A stretch of DNA of 64,000 nucleotides from Azolla caroliniana. Lineage: Eukaryota > Polypodiophyta. Every line of letters begins with the position of its first letter. Positions within the stretch are counted from its first letter, which is position 1. Shown one piece after another: positions 20,830 to 31,164 of the stretch. Location: contig JBHGNT010000030.1 in NCBI GenBank assembly GCA_043228905.1, positions 248,001 to 312,000 on the forward strand, written 5' to 3'. The translations under genes and the position numbers were made by a program. Under the pieces are notes generated by a model. The model did not search any database. It was not told where the DNA came from and saw nothing but the letters and a program-made list of their open reading frames with translations.

Positions 20830-21950
20830 TCACCTTCTTCTTCGACCGGCCATCCCGGACACCGTTGCCGATCCGGTCTCCCTTCCTTCGCTCACCGCGC
20901 ATGTCCTCCGGTTAGACCCCCGATTACTTCGATTGCTTGTCGGGTGCCGCTCCTCGCGTATCGCGTGTGTTCCACCTCCGGCTCGACCTTCTCCTCGCCC
21001 CGAACACCTCGTACCGACTCCCTTCATTCTGCACTCGGCTTCCGTAGGCACTTCCCGTGCGTCGTTGTCGTCCATCGAATGCGTGCTCGTTCTTCGGTCC
21101 TTACGTGACCCCATTACGCGCTCCTCGCTTCTCCCTTGCTCGTCGTGCTCTCTTGCCGTAGAGCATACTGTCATCCCGACCACCATGTCAATGTCCTTCG
21201 CGACTCCCGTTACCGCTTCATCCCGACTCTCGTCCTCTTGGCCCGCTTGGCCTCGCATGCCTCCGGGGAAGCCGTGCTTCCTCTTCTCGGCGCGTAGCCC
21301 GTTGCTCTCCACGCACCTCCTCCGGTTCTCAAGACATAGCCTTCCATGCTCGCCGATCATCCTCATGCTTGTCGTTCGGCCCTTACGCGGCCACATCGCA
21401 CGTCTCGCACTCCGCTCCGCTCTGCGTACCCTTTCGAAAAGGTACGTTGCTTCCCCGACATCCGTGTCGGTGCTCTCGTCTTCGGTGTCCTCCGCAACCT
21501 CCGATGTTGCCGCTTCGCCCCGAGGTACACCCTCTTGGTCCGCCTGGCCTTGGATGCCCTCCGGGAAGCCGCCACGTTTTCTCTTCCCGGTGTGTACCCC
21601 GTTGTTCTCTGCGCATCCCCTCCGTTTTCCTAGACACAATCCTTCGTTCACGCCGATCACGCCCGTCTCATTTTGTTGATCTTGGCGTCTCGTTGCACCG
21701 CCCGTCGTCCCACACTTGCCTCTTGAAGGCTTTCCCCGACCGTCATCGTCGGTCACTCGTTGCGACTCTTCCGGGTGCATGCTTGCTTCTTGGCCCTTCG
21801 CCGACCGTAGTGCACGCTCCGTTCTACGCCGTAATGCATGGTTTGCGTTACACACTTCCCTCGTTGTAGTCCCGACCTCCGTGTCGGCCTCTTCGTATTT
21901 CGTTGCCGTAGCCCCTTTCGACTCCGGCTTGCCGTCTTGGCCGTGCCCGT
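20830..21950 (-). pseudogene. FC long ORF, 3' half (repeat-rich, unknown function)
   Basis: This is the continuation of the ORF starting at 31127, separated by ED. With one CCGT copy removed the halves join in frame, about 1,037 codons in total. The half is very rich in Arg, Glu, Gly and Thr. It has a visible internal repeat of about 100 residues: LCLGKRRGCAENNG, KRKRGGFPEG and GQADQE recur as LCLENRRRCVESNG, EKRKHGFPGG and GQAGQE (copies near 21640-21480 and 21340-21190). No zinc knuckle, protease or polymerase motif was seen. I do not recognise the protein. It may be an extended gag-like RNA-binding or structural protein, or captured sequence expanded by tandem duplication. Confidence 0.6.
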
Positions 21951-22675
21951 TGTCGGGGTTGCTACGCCCTTGCGTGTAGAAAGGAGGAGGGACCACGGGG
22001 GTCTCGAACCGAAGAGCAAGAGAGAGAGGAGTAAGAGAGAGAGACCCGATTACACAGAACCGAAGATCCGATTGCGCAGAACCGACAATTGCACAGGGAC
22101 ACGGCCCAACAAACAGAGATCACAAATAAACGCCGACGCAGATGGACGCAACAACGAGAGATATGTACTTATGAATGCAAGAAAATAACAGACTAAAGCA
22201 TTACAACCCACAGTGGGGCACAAAAAAAAAATAGATACTAACGAAACGAACAGGGCGGCGAACAGCTGCCGACCCCTGTATGTCGCGACGCACAGAAAGG
22301 GAAAACAGGTCGGAGGTGCTGCAGGACGCACTCGGGGCGTTCCACGGAACCGCGCAGGCCTCCTCGAAACCTGCACAGGTACGCGATGGAGCAGAAGACA
22401 GAGAGAGAGCAGGAGTGAGAGAGAAGCTCCGAAATCGGTTCGGCAGCACTTCGTCCTCTCCGCGGGAGATACCCCCACTTCTATTCTTCCTCTTCCTTTT
22501 ATAGCCCGTCAAGGGGCCGTTTGGCATTAACTGCATACCAACCGAATCTTCCCACCTAGGATCCTCGTATGTACCTACTTCGTCCTTAGGTACTTCCTGG
22601 CGCGCGTGTGTGTGTAGAGCCGTTTCCCACGCCTTGTTCCTCCGATTCCTCTTGTGGGCGGTTTTCTTCACGACA
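21951..22675 (-). repeat. ED 3' LTR (725 bp)
   Basis: In plus view it runs TGTCGGGGTTGCTACGCC to TTCTTCACGACA. It contains the family GGGACCACGGGGGTCTCG segment and a poly-A run near 22220. The purine tract AGGTGGGGGCGGA (minus) adjoins at 22676-22688. Confidence 0.93.
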
Positions 22676-22747
22676 TCCGCCCCCACCTAACCGCGCATCC
22701 ACCGGCATGCGCCAAATTAAGTTGGCACGGAGAAAACCGGCCCGCCT

Positions 22748-25700
22748 CTACTCTTCGCCTGCCGGCCCTTCCTCGGCCTCGGATCGGTCGTCGCTGCTGT
22801 CCAGGAGAATCGGGTCGGGTTCGTCGTCGTGCCGCTTCTTGAAAGCTTTGATCCTCTTCCCGGCCACGGGTATCGCTATTCTCGTACCGTCGAGCTCCGC
22901 CAGATGATACGTCTCGTTGTCGTTGGCGCTCTGTACCGTGTACGGCCCGAACCATCTCCGTGCGAACTTCCGCGTTGCTCGGTGCTGGTTGTCGAGGCTG
23001 CTGTCGTAGACGAGCACCCAGTCACCTTCGTCGATTTTCTTCGGTCGTAGCCGGTGCGTTCGGTCGAACCGGGCTTTGTTCTTTGTCCTCGCCACCCGGA
23101 GCTTCTCCGCAGCCAGTGCCACGTCCTCCGGTCTCCGCTCGAGCTGTCGTATACGTGCGGCCAACAACTCCTCCCGGCTCATCTCGACCCTCCAGTCGAC
23201 CGTTGCCCACGAGGAGATCGTCCGTTCAATCGGCATGATCGGCTTCTGGCCGAACATGAGCTCCGTCGGCATGTACCCGGTTACCGAACTGTGCGTGGTC
23301 CGGTCTGCCCACAAAGCATAAGGTAGCAGCCGGGGCCAGTTACCGACTCGGCCTCCGCATGCCCGAATCAACGCCTTGACGATCGGTCCGTGTCCGCGCT
23401 CCACCTTTCCATTCGCCTCCGGATTGTACGCAGTGGTGAGCGAGAGCTTGACTCCAAGCCGGTCGAACAGCTCCGCGGCCTCTTCGGCGTCCAACTCCCC
23501 TCGGTCAGCCATGATCTTCCCGACGCACCCGTACCGGCATATCACGTCCTCGACTAGGAACCGACACACGGCCGCGGTCGTCTTGTTCTGAAGGGCTCGG
23601 CCTTCCACCTGGTTCGTCAGGTCTTCCCGCGCTAGGACCAGATACCGCATCTGTCCTACCCCCATCGGCATCGTCACCAGATCTACCATCCATTTGAAGT
23701 GGATAGTCGGAGGGTACGTGGGGTGAAGCCCGTCCCGGTGTCGGACTATCGAGTGCATCTGACAGCTCTCGCAAGTTGACACGAACCGATGCACGTCCCG
23801 GTACAATCCCGGCCACCAGTACTTCCCCTTCAGCTTCTCAAACGTCGCCCACGTTCCACGGTGTCCAGCCCAAGGGCTGTCGTGGTAGGCCGCCAGTAGC
23901 TCCTCCTGTACTTCCTTCATCGCCACCACCCGGAGCGGGACGCCGTCCTTCTTCTTCGGGTGCTTCCATAGATGCCCATCTCGGAGAAAGAATCGATATG
24001 CTTTCTTCCGGATCCGGTTGGCCTCGTCCTTCGTCCATGACGCATCGGGCGTCATTGTCTTCAAAAACCCGCCGATCTGCAGCCACTCCCCGTCGTACTT
24101 GCTCGCGTCGAACTCGTTAAGCGCCGGAGTGCTCACCCCGTCGGTCGTTATGTATGCCGCCTCGAAGAAATCCACGCCGACTTCTTCGTCTTCCGAAACC
24201 ATGCCGCCCTCGTCGTCGAACCTCGCCCTCGAAAGCATGTCGGCCATGGCGTTGTCTTTCCCGGAAATGTGTCGTATTTCCGGGTCCAGGGACTTGACGT
24301 ACGCTATCCACCTGAGCATCGCCAGGTCCGGAGTCGCGCATCCGGAAACCATACCGAGAATCGGCAGGCAATCCGTCTCGATGATCACTTCCGTCCCTAT
24401 CAGGTAGTCTTTGTCGGCCTTAACCGCCGAAACAATACCCCAGAGTTCGCGTTTAACCTGGGCGTATCCTCGCTGCCGTTCACTGAGGACTTTCGCGCCG
24501 AATCGGATCGGAAACCGATTGCCGTCCTCGTCTTCCTGGTTCACGACCCATCCGATCCCAGTCGGACTGGTATCCACCGTTATGAATACCGGGGTACCCT
24601 TCCCGTATACCGCCTTCCGGAGTGCCGGTGCCGCTGCAAGGGCCTCTTTCAGCTTCCGGACCGATTCCGCGTGCTCGTCTAGCCATTCGAACCTTCGCCC
24701 CTTTTTCAGCAACCCGTACAGTGGCTCCGCGACGTGTGCGTAATGCGGGATCCATATATGGTAGAACGCGCATGCCCCCAGGAATCTCCGTACTTCCGTG
24801 ACCGAGCTGCAGTCGGGCTTCATCGCGGAGATGGCTTCTACCTTTGCCGGAGACGGTTTCCGGCCATATGGTCCGCACAGGTGTTCGACCACCATGATTT
24901 CTGACTGCCCGAAGGCCGACTTCTCCCCGGAGAAGGTGAGTCTCGCATCCCCTAGCCTTTGCAGCACCTTCTCGCAGTCGTCGATGTGCGTCGCCACGAA
25001 TCGCCGGCATCCGTCCGGCCCGATCGTCTCGTCCTTTTCTTCCACCGGGCATCCCTTGATCGGGATGTCGTCCAGAAACGGCATGGTGATGTCCGGGATA
25101 CAGTCCCTCAGAACCTTGTTCATCGCATTCACCATGTGGGCCACCGAGTTGGTCCCTCCTTGCGGCAGTGTACACATCCGAACTAGGCCGAGGGGAGTTC
25201 GCATCGTCGTAATGTCTCTGCTCTCCACGGCTAGCTGGAACTGGTCGTACCCTGAGTATAGATCCCCGACCGAGTAAATTGACCTTCCGGCGAAGGCCTC
25301 CGCGAACTCGTCTATGGTCGGTCCGATCCCTGCGTTCCGAATGGTCACTCGATTGACCGGCTGCAGGTCCTGGATGAAGCGCAACGAACCGTTTTTCTTC
25401 GGTACGGTAAACCATCGATTTGAATATGGGGCGCTCGACGGCTCGAGAATTCCCATATCAACTTTCTGCCTCAGCAGCTCCATCAACTTCGGGATGTGAG
25501 CTCTCGGAACCGGAATTGGCTTGAGATTCCATGGTACATGCGGTACCGTGAATATCACCATCGGCTCCACGATCGTCGGGTCAACGCACCCGATTTCCTC
25601 CGGCGAGAATGCGAAGGCTTTCCCGTGCCTTCCGAGCATTCTCCGAAACCGGTCTTCCTCCGCCGGCAGTAGGAACTCGCCCCCACCTATTTTGAGCTCT

Positions 25701-26131
25701 CGGAGCGTCTCGTCGGTGAAGGTGTGCCCTATGCAGGCCGGATCTCGTAGACTAGGGTCCGATGCAACCCCTTTGACTCTCGACGCACTGTCCTCCGGTA
25801 AGGGTGCCGCGACTGGCCTTACCTTCCGGTCCACAGTCTTGTACTTGGTGCTTACGTGGGCCGTCCGAACTGACTCGAGCCCTCGACCGAAGTCCGCGAT
25901 GACTTCGTACATCTCCTCGGAACACACCGGTATCGTCCGGTCTTCGTTAAGGCCTTCTTCGACTACCTTTCCCAGCATTCCCAAGGTGTCGCCGAATGAG
26001 ACCGCCTCCACGGCCCCGTTGATTTCCTCGTCCGGGCCGAGAACTCCGCACGCTCGAAGTCTCCCCTCCGCCTTTGTCTTCTCTCGGCCGCCGATGCCGA
26101 CTATCTTACACGCTCCGCTGTCGGAGAACAA
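22748..26131 (-). CDS. pol: ED pol: RT-RNase H-integrase
   Basis: An open frame of 1,127 codons. The listed first codon is TTG, and the frame is open further upstream into the end of gag, so it is probably reached by -1 frameshifting. RT spans about 225-415: motif A SVGDLYSGYDQF has the catalytic Asp near 290, TLPQGGTNSVAH is at 321-332, and the catalytic PFLDDIP has Asp 354/355. RNase H spans about 516-635 (D520, E562, D587, D631). The integrase zinc region has H750, H757, C787 and C790. The core acids D817, D876 and E911 give a D-35-E spacing. The tail has RWFGPYTV, a GPY/F-type module, and no chromodomain. The RT motifs differ from usual plant gypsy ([16 protein letters not shown]). Confidence 0.93.
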   Translation of the reverse strand: MFSDSGACKIVGIGGREKTKAEGRLRACGVLGPDEEINGAVEAVSFGDTLGMLGKVVEEGLNEDRTIPVCSEEMYEVIADFGRGLESVRTAHVSTKYKTVDRKVRPVAAPLPEDSASRVKGVASDPSLRDPACIGHTFTDETLRELKIGGGEFLLPAEEDRFRRMLGRHGKAFAFSPEEIGCVDPTIVEPMVIFTVPHVPWNLKPIPVPRAHIPKLMELLRQKVDMGILEPSSAPYSNRWFTVPKKNGSLRFIQDLQPVNRVTIRNAGIGPTIDEFAEAFAGRSIYSVGDLYSGYDQFQLAVESRDITTMRTPLGLVRMCTLPQGGTNSVAHMVNAMNKVLRDCIPDITMPFLDDIPIKGCPVEEKDETIGPDGCRRFVATHIDDCEKVLQRLGDARLTFSGEKSAFGQSEIMVVEHLCGPYGRKPSPAKVEAISAMKPDCSSVTEVRRFLGACAFYHIWIPHYAHVAEPLYGLLKKGRRFEWLDEHAESVRKLKEALAAAPALRKAVYGKGTPVFITVDTSPTGIGWVVNQEDEDGNRFPIRFGAKVLSERQRGYAQVKRELWGIVSAVKADKDYLIGTEVIIETDCLPILGMVSGCATPDLAMLRWIAYVKSLDPEIRHISGKDNAMADMLSRARFDDEGGMVSEDEEVGVDFFEAAYITTDGVSTPALNEFDASKYDGEWLQIGGFLKTMTPDASWTKDEANRIRKKAYRFFLRDGHLWKHPKKKDGVPLRVVAMKEVQEELLAAYHDSPWAGHRGTWATFEKLKGKYWWPGLYRDVHRFVSTCESCQMHSIVRHRDGLHPTYPPTIHFKWMVDLVTMPMGVGQMRYLVLAREDLTNQVEGRALQNKTTAAVCRFLVEDVICRYGCVGKIMADRGELDAEEAAELFDRLGVKLSLTTAYNPEANGKVERGHGPIVKALIRACGGRVGNWPRLLPYALWADRTTHSSVTGYMPTELMFGQKPIMPIERTISSWATVDWRVEMSREELLAARIRQLERRPEDVALAAEKLRVARTKNKARFDRTHRLRPKKIDEGDWVLVYDSSLDNQHRATRKFARRWFGPYTVQSANDNETYHLAELDGTRIAIPVAGKRIKAFKKRHDDEPDPILLDSSDDRSEAEEGPAGEE

Positions 26132-26235
26132 AAATTCCCTACCTATGGTACAAGGTTTCTTCGGTTTTATCGTACAGGTGTGGGGTTTTCCCAGGGTGTC
26201 CGGACTGTCGCGGCCCCACGCCTTGGCAGCCCTCT

Positions 26236-28362
26236 CTAAAAATCCTCTCGGTTATCGGAACCGAGGGAGTCGCAGTTACGCTCATGGTTCGGCCTAACCG
26301 TCAAAAACTGGACCGAATGGCGCCCGTCCTGGCTCTTGACCCGCGCATAGGCCGAACCGTTGTCCAGCACCTTGGTCTCCATTCGAGCCGCCGTGATGTA
26401 CGGCTCTCCCAGTATGACGGGGTGCGATGACGACTCCTGCACGAAGAAGTGCTGGTCTATCTCGACATCGCCGATCTTGACCCGTACATTCGGGCAGGCC
26501 CCGTGAAGTTCCTCGGTGGCGCGCGTCGCTGCCCTTATCTTCCACCCGTGCTTGGTGTTGATCGGCCATTTGCCCTTCTTATAGAAGTCCATGGACATCA
26601 GGTTGATTTCCGATCCGTGGTCCACCAAAGCTACTACCGGTTCCTGGACATCGCCGATCTTTACCGGGGTTTCCGTGGTCGCTCGGGCCCAGTGTGGCCG
26701 CGAATAGTGGCTCTCCGCCCACTCGTCTTCCAGCGCCATGTCGTCCAGGTGCGTCGTCCGCACTTCCACCGGTCTTTCCGGTTCTGCCTCCGTTGACAGC
26801 CTCTTCCGTTTCACCAAGTCCACGATGGAGTCGTGGAACTCCTTCTTGGCGATTCCCAGCACCTCCCGTAGCGACAGCTCCACCTTGCTGTCGAGAATCC
26901 GTTCCTCCAGGACCTTTCGTAAGTCCGTGGTTCTTTCTATCTCCGTCCCCAGACGGTATCCGCCCTTCTGGGGTTTATCTTGCGTACCGGCCCCGCCGGC
27001 TTCGTCCCGTCGTGGCCCGGACCGGGTCTCGTATCGTTGTGAGGGCCCGGTCGTCCCGGGTTTCCCCACCCGCTTCTCTTCTACTAGAGCCTCGTAGTTC
27101 CGGCAAGCGGCTTCCACGAAGCCCGTCTTTTCCTCGACCGGGTCGCTCCACCCGGTCATCTCCCGTACCCGTTTCTCCGCACGGTCCGATTCCTCCCTTT
27201 TAAGCCCTGCACCGGCAAGGCCTTCCAGCATCGTCGGCCAGAATCCGGCTTTGCTTTCCTTTCGGGCCTCGCCGCCCCCGACTCGAATACCGGCCGACGC
27301 CGAGTAGTGGACGGTTTCCGCATGTCGGGCCGCCGCCTCTTCCATCAACCTCTTCATTCCGCCTCGCCCGTCGTTTCGGTTTAGGGCCCTCCTCGTGTCG
27401 TTGGCGTGAACCCGGCCTTCCCATAGGTACACCACCCGGTTCCTCAGCGCCTCTGCGAAATCGCCGCAGTCTTTCCGGATGTGGCCGACCCCGTCGCACC
27501 ACATGCACCTGTTCCCTGCCGCCGGCCGTCGGTCACGAGCAGGACCTCCGCCTTCTCTGCGGGCTTGTGCGATTTGGAGGTCTTTTATCGCCCTCGTCAG
27601 TTCCTCCAACGCAGCCCCTCCAGTCGAGCCTCTGATCACACCGGTCGGAGCTGAACCGGATTCCAGCCACTCCCGAGTCTCTTCCCTTCGCACCGGCTGC
27701 GCCGGCTCGAGTTTCCTCGCCGCGACTGAGCCCGACCCGGTTGCTCTGTCATCCTCCCATTCTCGCCGTTTGTCGAAACGGCCGCAGGCTCTCTTGACCG
27801 CCGCCCAGTCGGCCGTCAGCCCGTCTTCGGTTTCTAGCAGGGCGCCCACGTGACTCCGATCCCTCTCGTCAACCGATTTGACGAACAGCAGGACCCGGCT
27901 TGTATCCAGGACCATCCTGTCAAGCGCCGAAAGGCGCGCGAAGTTCTCCTCGAACTCCCGGAGGAGAGCCGACGCATTCCTTCCTTTCCCGGGAGACTCC
28001 ACCCACTCCATGAAGCTTCGCTTCGAAAGCCGGAGCACGTCGTCCAGTCCGTATTTTTCCAGGAGCCGACCTTCGAACTCCTCCCAGGTACGGCTCTCCG
28101 CCCGCACCTCGAGCACCTCCGCGTGGATGCTCGGCATCGCCACTCGGGGAAAACCGGCAAGACGCCTGTCTTCCGGAATGTCCCGCATTAACATTTCCGC
28201 ACCGTAGGACGCCAGGTACTTCGTGGCATCCTTTCCGGTGAATCGACCGATCGTTCCGACGACCGCCTCAATAGCTCTATCGAGGGCGCCGGTGCCCTCG
28301 CGCGCGCTTACTATCCGATCCACGGCCGAAGCCATGGCCTCTGCAAGATCCGCCCCTTTCAT
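26236..28362 (-). CDS. gag: ED gag with retropepsin-like domain
   Basis: 708 residues from ATG at 28362 (MKGADLAEAM). It assembles the cytoplasmic particle that packages element RNA. The capsid-like region is at about 30-200 (FPRVAMPSIHAEVLEV, EEFEGRLLEKYG). The CCHC knuckle is C286, C289, H294, C299 (CMWCDGVGHIRKDC). A charged linker follows, then DLRKVLEERILDSKVELSLREVLG. A protease-like domain near 576-680 has VALVDHGSEINLMS, where His replaces the usual Thr/Ser of the D-T/S-G motif (Asp about 581), and the flap-proximal VILGEPYI. The stop overlaps a T5 run. Confidence 0.92.
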   Translation of the reverse strand: MKGADLAEAMASAVDRIVSAREGTGALDRAIEAVVGTIGRFTGKDATKYLASYGAEMLMRDIPEDRRLAGFPRVAMPSIHAEVLEVRAESRTWEEFEGRLLEKYGLDDVLRLSKRSFMEWVESPGKGRNASALLREFEENFARLSALDRMVLDTSRVLLFVKSVDERDRSHVGALLETEDGLTADWAAVKRACGRFDKRREWEDDRATGSGSVAARKLEPAQPVRREETREWLESGSAPTGVIRGSTGGAALEELTRAIKDLQIAQARREGGGPARDRRPAAGNRCMWCDGVGHIRKDCGDFAEALRNRVVYLWEGRVHANDTRRALNRNDGRGGMKRLMEEAAARHAETVHYSASAGIRVGGGEARKESKAGFWPTMLEGLAGAGLKREESDRAEKRVREMTGWSDPVEEKTGFVEAACRNYEALVEEKRVGKPGTTGPSQRYETRSGPRRDEAGGAGTQDKPQKGGYRLGTEIERTTDLRKVLEERILDSKVELSLREVLGIAKKEFHDSIVDLVKRKRLSTEAEPERPVEVRTTHLDDMALEDEWAESHYSRPHWARATTETPVKIGDVQEPVVALVDHGSEINLMSMDFYKKGKWPINTKHGWKIRAATRATEELHGACPNVRVKIGDVEIDQHFFVQESSSHPVILGEPYITAARMETKVLDNGSAYARVKSQDGRHSVQFLTVRPNHERNCDSLGSDNREDF
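26237..26243 (-). promoter_or_regulatory. candidate -1 frameshift site at the ED gag stop
   Basis: The minus strand reads ATTTTTA, with the gag stop TAG starting on its last T. The -1 frame runs open from here through about 105 nt to the pol ORF and encodes residues conserved with BA (WGRDSP, KPHTCTI). Downstream sequence is GC-rich and includes the palindrome GTCCGGAC near 26196-26203, which could form a stimulatory hairpin. Confidence 0.5.
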
Positions 28363-28384
28363 TTCCTACTCTTCTGCCGCCTCT

Positions 28385-28402
28385 TTCACGTCGGGTTCAC
28401 CA
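28385..28402 (-). other. ED primer binding site
   Basis: The minus strand reads TGGTGAACCCGACGTGAA three bases inside the 5' LTR, identical to BA, FC and G. The priming tRNA is unidentified. Confidence 0.75.
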
Positions 28403-28405
28403 AGA

Positions 28406-29130
28406 TGTCGGGGTTGCTACGCCCTTGCGTGTAGAAAGGAGGAGGGACCACGGGGGTCTCGAACCGAAGAGCAAGAGAGAGAGGAGTAAGAGAGAGAGAC
28501 CCGATTACACAGAACCGAAGATCCGATTGCGCAGAACCGACAATTGCACAGGGACACGGCCCAACAAACAGAGATCACAAATAAACGCCGACGCAGATGG
28601 ACGCAACAACGAGAGATATGTACTTATGAATGCAAGAAAATAACAGACTAAAGCATTACAACCCACAGTGGGGCACAAAAAAAAAATAGATACTAACGAA
28701 ACGAACAGGGCGGCGAACAGCTGCCGACCCCTGTATGTCGCGACGCACAGAAAGGGAAAACAGGTCGGAGGTGCTGCAGGACGCACTCGGGGCGTTCCAC
28801 GGAACCGCGCAGGCCTCCTCGAAACCTGCACAGGTACGCGATGGAGCAGAAGACAGAGAGAGAGCAGGAGTGAGAGAGAAGCTCCGAAATCGGTTCGGCA
28901 GCACTTCGTCCTCTCCGCGGGAGATACCCCCACTTCTATTCTTCCTCTTCCTTTTATAGCCCGTCAAGGGGCCGTTTGGCATTAACTGCATACCAACCGA
29001 ATCTTCCCACCTAGGATCCTCGTATGTACCTACTTCGTCCTTAGGTACTTCCTGGCGCGCGTGTGTGTGTAGAGCCGTTTCCCACGCCTTGTTCCTCCGA
29101 TTCCTCTTGTGGGCGGTTTTCTTCACGACA
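28406..29130 (-). repeat. ED 5' LTR (725 bp)
   Basis: Equal in length to the LTR at 21951-22675, and I noticed no mismatch, including in the long A run. This implies very recent insertion or gene conversion. The 823-codon ORF that runs through it into FC sequence is chimeric. Confidence 0.93.
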
Positions 29131-31127
29131 CCGTCCGCCTTCACGCACCGGGTACCCGTTCCGATAGCCTCGTCCGTTCCGATCTCCGACTCCTCGCCGC
29201 CTTCCGTCGTCTCTTTGGTCTTACGTCGATCCGCAACCGCCAAAGTCTCAAGAATAGGTGAGGAGGGTCCCTCTCGCTCTCGGCCTCCCACCGAGTCGTA
29301 ATCAGCGTGCCCGGTTAGCTTCCTTCTCGCGCTCACCGGCTCCCACCGGGTGTTGTGGCCCGTTCTCCTCGACCTCCAACCGTGCCAACTTAGCCTTCGC
29401 CCGGATCGGTCTCGGACGATCGAGTTCCGGTTAGGTCGGCTCCCTTCTGTAATCGTAACCGGCCGGTAGATGTTTGTCCGAACAAATCCGACCTTGCCAG
29501 CTCTTCTTCGGTTCGGGCCCGGTTGACCAGACCCCGCTCCAATGTTCTTCTGCGTCGTCTTCCGGTCATGTCGGATTATCGACCGGTCCATCTTCCGGTC
29601 GGGTCGGTTCCCGACTCTCTCCCCTTTGCCGCTCCCGACCTCTCCATCGATCCTCTCGTATATGCCCGTTCCGGGCCTCGCGTCCTCATCTTCGTACGTG
29701 TTCGCTCCGGGCCACACCTCCTCACGGCCACCGCCCTTCTCTCCGGTCTTATGTTGGCATTCGAGCGCAACCGTCGTAGTGTCCGGTCTCGGTGTCGAGA
29801 GGTCTCGCCTCCGTCCGCTATGACCTTCGTCGTCGTCGTTTCGATCGTCCGCTTTGCCGCCACCTTCCGTCTCTCCGGTCTCACGTGGGCTCTCGGGGCC
29901 GACTGCCGAAGTCTCTAGAATAGGTGTGGGAAAAGTCCCGATACCGTTACTCGTCGATGCCATGATTGTAGCCACCTTCGTTCGGACGCCGTGGTCCGTG
30001 GCTATCTCTTCCTCGTTCTCTTCGTCGCCGTGGTAGGCCGCCTTGCCGCCACCACCACCCGTCGCTCTAGGTCTCACGCCGGCACTCGGGCCGGCCGTTG
30101 GAGCCTCTAGGACCGGTGTGGGTAAGGACCCGGCACCGCCACTCGTCGTGTCAGTAGCCGCTTCCGACCGGTCGTCGTTGTCCGCGGCTACCCCATCTCC
30201 AATTCCGCAAGCCTCGATTACGCTTGCCACCATCTCTCCCATGCCGTCGTCTCGGTTGCCCGCCTTGCCGCCGCCATCGTCCGTCACTCTAGGTCTCACA
30301 CCGGCTCTCGGGCCGGATGCCAAAGTCTCTAGGACCGGTGTGTGTAAGGTCGCGGCACCGCCGCTTGTCCGCTCCTCACTCAATGTTTCGGGCTGCCATG
30401 TCCCGAACCCGTAGTTATCGGCCTCCATGGCCGTCCCTTCACCGCAAGGCAAGAGGGTCGCTTGCTCCGCACCCTCTCCTATCTCACCGTCGTACGCTCT
30501 CCCGGCCTCCATATAGGCCCCGTCTTCTACGTCTAGGGAGGCTTCTTCCTCCGCATCCTCCGATCGCCCCCGGCCCGTCTCCGTAACAAGCCCTTCTTCG
30601 GCTCCGATTTTCGCCTTCACAAGCTCGCATGCCTCTCGTATTAGCGCTTCTAGGTCGAGCTCCTCCGAACCGTTTTGCGTTGAGCTCTCTTCCGGCGGTA
30701 GTGCGTACTCACTCGCCGCTCTCTCTTCTCTGCCGCTCGCGGGCCACGTTGTTGCCGACCGCTCCCCATCGGGTTGCCGGCATACCCACTCCGGTTTCGC
30801 GTATCCGCACGCTTCCAATAGGGCTACCTCCAAGGACACCCACGTCTCGTGAGCTTCTCGTAGCTCCTTGACCTCCTTGTGCACCGATGCGGCCGCCACT
30901 CGAGGAAAATACTCTAGTTGCATCTCCTCGTCCACGCCCCCTTTCGCCATCTCGGCCTCGTACGCCTCCAAGAACCTCGGGACATCGTCCCCGTTGAATC
31001 GGCCGACTCGATCGACCACCCTTTCGACGACTTGTTGAGCCGCATCTCGCTTCGCCATTTTCCGTCCGGCTTCCATCACGATTTTTGCCATCATCTCCTC
31101 GAAGTCCAAGTCTTCTTCCATCTCCAT
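29131..31127 (-). pseudogene. FC long ORF, 5' half (gag-like N-terminus plus repeats)
   Basis: The start ATG at 31127 lies 16 bases inside the primer site. About 100 residues resemble the gag N-terminus of ED: a VERVVDRVGRFNGDDVPRFL segment parallels ED's IGRFTGKDATKYL, and FPRVAAASVHKEVKEL parallels FPRVAMPSIHAEVLEV. After that the similarity ends. An acidic, Gly-rich region follows, with about five imperfect 50-60-residue repeats around TPVLETLASGP, TPVLEAPTAGP and TPILETSAVGP. No CCHC knuckle was seen. ED inserted after codon 665 or so. The natural product would be about 1,037 residues. It may act as a modified gag for a parasite element; function unknown. Confidence 0.7.
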
Positions 31128-31142
31128 GCTCCCTTGCCGCCC

Positions 31143-31160
31143 TTCACGTCGGGTTCACCA
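31143..31160 (-). other. FC primer binding site
   Basis: The same 18-mer TGGTGAACCCGACGTGAA (minus) as in BA, ED and G, four bases inside the FC 5' LTR. It shows that FC uses the same replication machinery. Confidence 0.75.
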
Positions 31161-31164
31161 AAGA

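Larger units (their letters stand above)
21951..29130 (-). mobile_element. element ED: intact, youngest TGTCG-family gypsy element
   Basis: A complete 7,180-bp element on the minus strand, nested in the FC ORF. LTRs are at 21951-22675 and 28406-29130 (725 bp each, no difference noticed by eye). The duplication CCGT is at 21947-21950 and 29131-29134. Primer site, gag/protease, pol and purine tract are all present without stops. It is the best candidate for an active autonomous copy in the window. Confidence 0.93.

Noticed and set aside
20624-21679. Plus-strand ORF of 351 codons
   Set aside because: Antisense to the FC ORF, which has the gag-like start, primer site and in-frame continuity across ED.
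28656-29130. C-terminal 158 residues of the 823-codon minus ORF
   Set aside because: This part is the ED LTR read in frame by chance. The true ORF of FC continues at 21946.
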